A DNA stretch of 8,571 nt from a bacterium. Its GTDB lineage: Bacteria; Patescibacteriota; Minisyncoccia; Phycocordibacterales; PALSA-1337. Shown piece by piece: positions 6,253 to 8,571 of the stretch. Below the pieces are notes generated by a model, which saw only the letters and a program-made list of their open reading frames with translations, searched no databases and was not told where the DNA came from. Positions within the stretch are counted from its first letter, which is position 1. Each line of letters starts with the position of its first letter. The DNA is taken from contig JAUYLM010000042.1 in the NCBI GenBank assembly GCA_030698965.1, forward strand, positions 1 through 8,571, written 5' to 3'. The translations under genes were made by a program, and so were the position numbers.

Positions 6253-6474
6253 TTATTTTATAAAAAAGGAAACATCTTTTTTATATATAGTTGCAAACTT
6301 CTTGATCTCTGCAACATCCAATCGTCTTTCACCAGACTCTATTTTTGATATATACGACTGTGGTTTGCCTAGCTTATCAGCAATGTCCTGTTGCGCCAGT
6401 CCAGCCTCAACACGAGCTATTTTTAGGCGTTCTATGATGTCTTTGTAGTCCTTTGAATAAACCGACTTGTCCAT
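6253..6474 (-). CDS. XRE-family controller (C) protein of the RM system
   Basis: A 73-residue protein that is almost only a Cro/CI-type helix-turn-helix: RLKIARVEAGLAQQDIADKLG and QSYISKIESGERRLDVAEIKKF (about 16-60). Such short XRE proteins directly ahead of an endonuclease gene are the controller proteins of type II RM systems. They bind their own promoter and time nuclease expression until the host DNA is methylated. The stop lies one base before the nuclease ATG. The start at 6474 fits the family (SVYSKDYKDI is a usual N-terminus) and follows a promoter with about 6 bases of leader. An in-frame ATG at 6537 with a strong SD would give a 94-residue form, so the N-terminus is not settled. 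Confidence 0.85.
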   Translation of the reverse strand: MDKSVYSKDYKDIIERLKIARVEAGLAQQDIADKLGKPQSYISKIESGERRLDVAEIKKFATIYKKDVSFFIK

Positions 6475-6486
6475 AAGTATTTCTAT

Positions 6487-6525
6487 ACTATATCCTATTG
6501 TGGTATAATCCCAAATTAGGATATA
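6487..6525 (-). promoter_or_regulatory. Promoter and inverted-repeat operator of the controller-nuclease operon
   Basis: On the minus strand, -35 TTGGGA (6509-6514), 16-base spacer, -10 TATAGT (6487-6492). A 9-bp inverted repeat TATATCCTA (6489-6497) / TAGGATATA (6517-6525) places one arm over the -10 and the other just upstream of the -35. Two arms bracketing the promoter are what a C-protein switch would need (activation from the far arm, repression from the near one). The sequence differs from the GACT/AGTC boxes of well-studied C proteins. Confidence 0.6.
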
Positions 6526-6534
6526 ATAGTTAGG

Positions 6535-6561
6535 CATCCCCCCGACCTCCTCCTTTCGGGA
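6535..6561 (-). promoter_or_regulatory. Strong SD in a hairpin loop before an alternative controller start
   Basis: On the minus strand CCCGA and TCGGG (6556-6560 with 6541-6545) form a 5-bp stem whose loop is AAGGAGGAGG, a near-perfect SD. An ATG at 6537-6535 follows at proper distance, in frame with the controller protein. It would only act on RNA starting upstream of 6561, for example read-through from tRNA-Phe. Confidence 0.45.
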
Positions 6562-6627
6562 AGAAAAGTGAGTGGGCAGGCGGGTATTTTGTATGAAAAA
6601 ATCCGCCAAAATTCCGCATGCGTTTCG

Positions 6628-6703
6628 TGGTGCCGAGGGGCGGATTCGAACCGCCGACTTTTTCCTCTTCAGGGAAACACTCTACCAACTGAGTTACCTC
6701 GGC
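6628..6703 (-). tRNA. tRNA-Phe(GAA)
   Basis: Complete 76-base cloverleaf with CCA encoded (6628-6630). Acceptor GCCGAGG/CCTCGGC, D stem ACTC/GAGT, anticodon stem TTTCC/GGAAA with loop CTGAAGA (anticodon GAA), T arm GGCGG-TTCGAAT-CCGCC. It begins 3 bases after the stop of the small membrane protein gene, so it is probably cut from the same transcript. Confidence 0.97.
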
Positions 6704-6706
6704 ATT

Positions 6707-6970
6707 TTATTTTAACAGATCCATAAGATCCTTATTGTAATTACTTTGAGTACTCGTAGCGTTATCACTGCCCGCCATGCCTTTCAGAAAGTCCAGATAA
6801 GGCTGAATGAAATAAAAGGCTCCGAACGAAATTCCTATTATGACCGCCCAGTAGAATACCCTCAAGGCCGTCCCTAGCCTATTCCGTCTCTTTATTGAAC
6901 GGAGAATTTCATTGTTTTCTTCCGCAAGCTGGTGCGTGCGCTCAAGGAGCGATCTTTCTTCCGGGGTCAT
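6707..6970 (-). CDS. Small single-pass membrane protein with N-terminal coiled coil
   Basis: An 87-residue protein. Residues 3-28 are a charged, coiled-coil-like helix (EERSLLERTHQLAEENNEIL), followed by the basic RSIKRRNR (24-31). One transmembrane helix spans about 37-56, and a polar tail has SDNATSTQSN. The basic patch before the helix suggests the N-terminus is cytoplasmic. The ATG follows an extended -10 promoter by exactly six bases and has no SD, so it is probably leaderless. It lies between two tRNA genes, 3 bases from tRNA-Phe. The architecture is common in CPR genomes; no function is known to me. Confidence 0.8.
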   Translation of the reverse strand: MTPEERSLLERTHQLAEENNEILRSIKRRNRLGTALRVFYWAVIIGISFGAFYFIQPYLDFLKGMAGSDNATSTQSNYNKDLMDLLK

Positions 6971-6976
6971 GGGAAG

Positions 6977-6985
6977 AGTATAGCA
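6977..6985 (-). promoter_or_regulatory. Extended -10 promoter (TGC-TATACT), leaderless type
   Basis: On the minus strand TGC-TATACT is followed by six bases and the ATG at 6970, so transcription is predicted to start on the A of ATG. No good -35 is seen, as usual for extended -10 promoters. It would also drive tRNA-Phe. Confidence 0.6.
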
Positions 6986-7019
6986 AATAATGCCAAAAAA
7001 GGAAGACTGACTGCTACAA

Positions 7020-7094
7020 TGGTGCCCCCACCAGGAGTCGAACCTGGATCAAATTCTTAGGAGAAATTCGTTCTATCCGTTGAACTACAGGGGC
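7020..7094 (-). tRNA. tRNA-Arg(CCU)
   Basis: Complete 75-base cloverleaf with CCA encoded (7020-7022). Acceptor GCCCCTG/TGGGGGC has two G-U type pairs, D stem is GTTC/GAAC, anticodon stem AATTT/GAATT has one wobble, and the loop is CTCCTAA (anticodon CCT). T arm is CCAGG-TTCGACT-CCTGG. It begins 14 bases after the glutaredoxin stop and is probably co-transcribed with it. Confidence 0.95.
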
Positions 7095-7108
7095 AGGAGT
7101 AATGGATA

Positions 7109-7345
7109 TTACTTTATTCCCACTACTTCTGCAAATTCATTTTCATCAAAACCAACAATGATTTTACCCTCAATGTCCATTACCGGTACGCCCATCTGAC
7201 CGCTTTTGTCTATCATTTCCTTCCTTTTTTCCAGGTCTGAAGCCACATCGTGCTCGGTATAAGGTATATTATTAGCCTTCATATAGTCCTTCACCAACAT
7301 GCAGAAGTGGCAGGTGGGAGTCGAGTAGATGGTTACTTGTTTCAT
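7109..7345 (-). CDS. Glutaredoxin-like (NrdH/UXX-star type) thiol-disulfide protein
   Basis: A 78-residue cytoplasmic thioredoxin-fold protein. It starts with a strand VTIYSTP, then the redox motif CHFC (Cys12 and Cys15) at the head of the first helix. The cis-proline loop MGVPV (Pro54) and a Gly-rich IIVGFDENEF follow near the end. Size and motif order match NrdH/UXX-star glutaredoxins, which pass electrons from a thiol or thioredoxin reductase to targets such as ribonucleotide reductase. An in-frame ATG 17 codons upstream (7396) is rejected because glutaredoxins begin right at the first strand and that extension is AT-rich and spans the promoter. There is no SD. The actual reductant in this organism cannot be told. 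Confidence 0.9.
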   Translation of the reverse strand: MKQVTIYSTPTCHFCMLVKDYMKANNIPYTEHDVASDLEKRKEMIDKSGQMGVPVMDIEGKIIVGFDENEFAEVVGIK

Positions 7346-7371
7346 ATTGTTATTTATTATCTTATTTAGAC

Positions 7372-7401
7372 ATATTAACATATCTGCTGTTGACATTACA
7401 A
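7372..7401 (-). promoter_or_regulatory. Candidate promoter of the glutaredoxin gene
   Basis: Minus strand TTGTAA (7396-7401), 18 bases, then TAATAT (7372-7377) preceded by TG-T, an extended -10. Predicted start is near 7365, leaving a leader of about 20 bases. It overlaps the plus-strand promoter at 7390-7418, so the two transcripts may compete. Confidence 0.4.
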
Positions 7402-7418
7402 TTGACTATTGCTAGCAT
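7390..7418 (+). promoter_or_regulatory. Strong plus-strand promoter
   Basis: Perfect -35 TTGACA (7390-7395), 17-base spacer, -10 TAGCAT (7413-7418) with the extended TG-C ahead of it. Predicted start is about 7425, next to an ATG at 7426. The promoter implies a transcript that ends at the terminator at 7577-7610. Confidence 0.6.
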
Positions 7419-7425
7419 TACGGTT

Positions 7426-7548
7426 ATGCAAATTTTAGCGCAGGCAATTCATCGATATATGTGCTCCCTAACCAAGGTCAGCTTCTGGCACCTGGTTCAC
7501 ATTTCACATACTCGAGAATTGACTTATGCTAAAGTACTCATCCGCTAA
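7426..7548 (+). CDS. Possible 40-residue leaderless small protein
   Basis: ATG at 7426 lies one base from the predicted transcription start of a strong promoter, and the frame runs 40 codons to TAA. The product (begins MQILAQAIHRYM, ends TYAKVLIR) is basic, has several His and aromatic residues, and has no recognisable domain or clear membrane helix. The start fits the leaderless pattern of other genes here, but the length is within reach of chance and the same stretch folds into a hairpin. Confidence 0.3.
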   Translation: MQILAQAIHRYMCSLTKVSFWHLVHISHTRELTYAKVLIR

Positions 7549-7576
7549 AAAGGATAAAAAACTAAAGTAATTATCA

Positions 7577-7610
7577 GAAGTCAGCTCTCGCAAAGCTGAT
7601 GTCTTTTTTT
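7577..7610 (+). terminator. Intrinsic terminator of the 7425 transcript
   Basis: Stem TCAGCT (7581-7586) with AGCTGA (7594-7599), loop CTCGCAA, extendable with a G-U pair and two more pairs after a mismatch. Seven T residues follow (7604-7610). Confidence 0.75.
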
Positions 7611-7618
7611 AAAAAATT

Positions 7619-7783
7619 ATGAAGAAACTAAACATTCAGAATGGCTCTGGAATCTCTCGTTTTTCTGTGAAAATAACCAGAAAAATAAAAGTTGCCAGAG
7701 GAGTAGACAGTAAGGCCGTCGTAACCGTGAAGAGGTTATCCATGTATCCTATGCATGGCGGACCAGGCAGTTCGATGATCTAG
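7619..7783 (+). CDS. Possible 54-residue basic small protein
   Basis: Frame of 54 codons from ATG 7619 to TAG 7781. The product begins MKKLNIQNGSGISRF, has a Lys/Arg-rich middle (VKITRKIKVARG) and ends with a Met/Gly-rich tail (YPMHGGPGSSMI). It resembles no ribosomal or DNA-binding family I know. There is no SD; the ATG sits 8 bases after the T run of the previous terminator. The same DNA also contains two short hairpins (TAACC/GGTTA at 7722-7738; CCATG/CATGG at 7740-7758), so a structured leader RNA is an alternative. Confidence 0.3.
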   Translation: MKKLNIQNGSGISRFSVKITRKIKVARGVDSKAVVTVKRLSMYPMHGGPGSSMI

Positions 7784-7785
7784 CG

Positions 7786-7830
7786 AAGGCTTGGAGGAAA
7801 GTGCCTCACGCACCCCTCCAGCCTTTAATT
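7786..7830 (+). terminator. Strong hairpin ahead of the peptidase gene, terminator or attenuator
   Basis: AAGGC-T-TGGAGG (7786-7797) pairs with CCTCCA-GCCTT (7815-7825) over 11 bp with one bulge, and an inner GTGC/GCAC helix (7801-7813) extends it. The T tract (TTTAATT) is weak. It ends 19 bases before the peptidase ATG. Confidence 0.6.
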
Positions 7831-7843
7831 AACAACCAAAGTC

Positions 7844-8571
7844 ATGAAAATGAATTTAAAAAAATTACAAAAAGAATATATTGGACTGTTGGCGGAGTTC
7901 GTAGCATTTAAAACTGTCTCAACTGACCCTTCATATGCAAAGGAAATCACCAAAGCAGTAGTCTGGATGACCAAACTATTTAAAAGAAATGGCTTTACAA
8001 TCAGGACTATTAGTGGAAATGGCTACAATCCCGTGATTATTGCTAAATACTTTGCAAATCCAGACCTGAAAACAACATTAATCTACGGTCACTATGATGT
8101 CCAACCGGCAGATATTAGAGATGGGTGGAAAAGTGATCCTTTTATACTTAAAAAAAGAAAGGATCAATATATTGCACGTGGAGTAATAGATAACAAAGGA
8201 CAGATATTAGCCCACATGATAAGTGTATTCAGTGCCATAAAGGAGGGGGCCCTTTCTTCGAATGTCACCTTTATGATCGAAGGCAATGAGGAATCGGGCA
8301 ACCCTTACCTATCTAAAATTATAAAAGAAAACAAAAAGCTTCTGGAATGCGACTTAGTCATTATTTCTGATGGAGAAATGAAGGGCCTTAGTCCCACCCT
8401 TGATGTATCATTCCGAGGCGGAGGAAATATGCGCATAGTTTACCAGGCTCACTCAAATGACCGGCACTCTGGCCTTTTCGGAGGACTGATCCCAAATCCA
8501 GCCCTTGAACTTTCAAAACTATTGTCAAAAATTAAAATAAATAATGACATAACCTTCGGAGGATTACGCCA
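7844..8571 (+). CDS. M20-family metallopeptidase, N-terminal part
   Basis: The first 242 codons of a gene cut by the right edge. M20 enzymes (dipeptidases, carboxypeptidases, deacylases) use two metal ions to hydrolyse peptide or amide bonds in the cytoplasm. Visible hallmarks are GHYDVQP (His83, Asp85), ARGVIDNKGQ (Asp116, bridging ligand), IEGNEESGN (Glu149 general base, Glu150 ligand), SDGEM (Asp176 ligand), and HSGLFGG (208-214) at the entry to the lid domain. The GHYDVQP and HSGLFGG versions are typical of the dipeptidase-like M20 branch. The missing part should hold the rest of the lid domain and the last metal-binding His. The ATG at 7844 is used; one two codons on is equally possible. 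No SD is seen. A strong hairpin lies just upstream. Confidence 0.92.
   Translation, partial: MKMNLKKLQKEYIGLLAEFVAFKTVSTDPSYAKEITKAVVWMTKLFKRNGFTIRTISGNGYNPVIIAKYFANPDLKTTLIYGHYDVQPADIRDGWKSDPFILKKRKDQYIARGVIDNKGQILAHMISVFSAIKEGALSSNVTFMIEGNEESGNPYLSKIIKENKKLLECDLVIISDGEMKGLSPTLDVSFRGGGNMRIVYQAHSNDRHSGLFGGLIPNPALELSKLLSKIKINNDITFGGLR

Larger units (their letters stand above)
7425..7610 (+). ncRNA. Possible small RNA of about 185 bases
   Basis: Bounded by a near-consensus promoter and an intrinsic terminator with nothing gene-like of normal size inside. A hairpin at 7470-7497 pairs AACCAAGGT (one bulge) with ACCTGGTT and continues with CAG/CTG inside the loop. No known RNA family was recognised. 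The alternative is a messenger for the 40-residue frame starting at 7426. Confidence 0.4.

Noticed and set aside
6538..6609. Start of the controller protein at ATG 6609
   Set aside because: No SD at that ATG, and the extra residues reach almost to the tRNA-Phe gene. Starts at 6474 or 6537 are better supported.
7425..7830. RNase P RNA, tmRNA, SRP RNA or 6S RNA
   Set aside because: GGAGGAAAG at 7793-7801 first suggested RNase P, but it belongs to the terminator-like hairpin and the other conserved core elements are absent. No tmRNA tRNA-like ends or SRP loop motif were found on either strand.
1..8571. Recoded TGA codons or a CRISPR array
   Set aside because: All main frames stay open under the standard code, although none of the stops seen is TGA. 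No regularly spaced direct repeats of CRISPR type were found.

Overview
The window looks like part of a Patescibacteria (Candidate Phyla Radiation, probably Parcubacteria-like) genome. The basis is family-level resemblance plus style, not a database search. The Hsp20 and UXX-type glutaredoxin proteins are of a kind common in that group, there is a tiny coiled-coil/membrane protein squeezed between tRNA genes, and several genes seem to start at or within a few bases of the predicted transcription start. All complete reading frames use TAA or TAG as stop and fit the standard bacterial code.

Layout. 1-1939 (minus strand): two secreted proteins. The downstream one (1-960) runs off the left edge and carries a Pro-rich tail with a 16-residue tandem repeat; the upstream one (1025-1939) ends in an 'STNLVNW' type C-terminal motif. 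An intrinsic terminator sits between them, almost touching the downstream start codon. 1988-3236 (plus strand): a PrsW-like intramembrane protease with a leaderless-type promoter, then an Hsp20 small heat-shock protein. 3237-3587: a GC-rich inverted-repeat block, a strong bidirectional terminator, then a promoter buried in palindromes. 3588-6474: an AT-rich restriction-modification island. It holds a LexA/UmuD-like self-cleaving repressor whose stop overlaps the start of a C5-cytosine DNA methyltransferase, converging on a restriction-endonuclease candidate that is preceded by a small XRE controller protein. 6628-7345 (minus strand): tRNA-Phe(GAA), a small membrane protein, tRNA-Arg(CCU) and a glutaredoxin-like protein in one co-directional run. 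7390-7830 (plus strand): two short, terminator-bounded units of unknown kind (small RNAs and/or proteins of 40 and 54 residues). 7844-8571: start of an M20-family metallopeptidase, cut by the right edge.

How it may work together. The central module appears to be a complete type II restriction-modification system with two transcriptional regulators instead of one. The C-like protein heads the endonuclease operon and would autoregulate it. The S24-peptidase repressor heads the methyltransferase operon and has a promoter whose -35 lies inside a perfect palindrome, so methylation could be tied to a DNA-damage or single-strand-DNA signal. The 9-bp palindromic core CAACAGTTG of that operator recurs once more, at 2001-2009, between the divergent promoters of the PrsW protease and the secreted-protein genes. 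This suggests that the repressor may control more than its own operon. The RM island has a visibly lower G+C content than its flanks (16/60 in 4501-4560 and 21/60 in 5701-5760, against 33/60 in 2041-2100) and abuts a tRNA gene, which fits horizontal acquisition. No duplicated tRNA end was seen at its other side.
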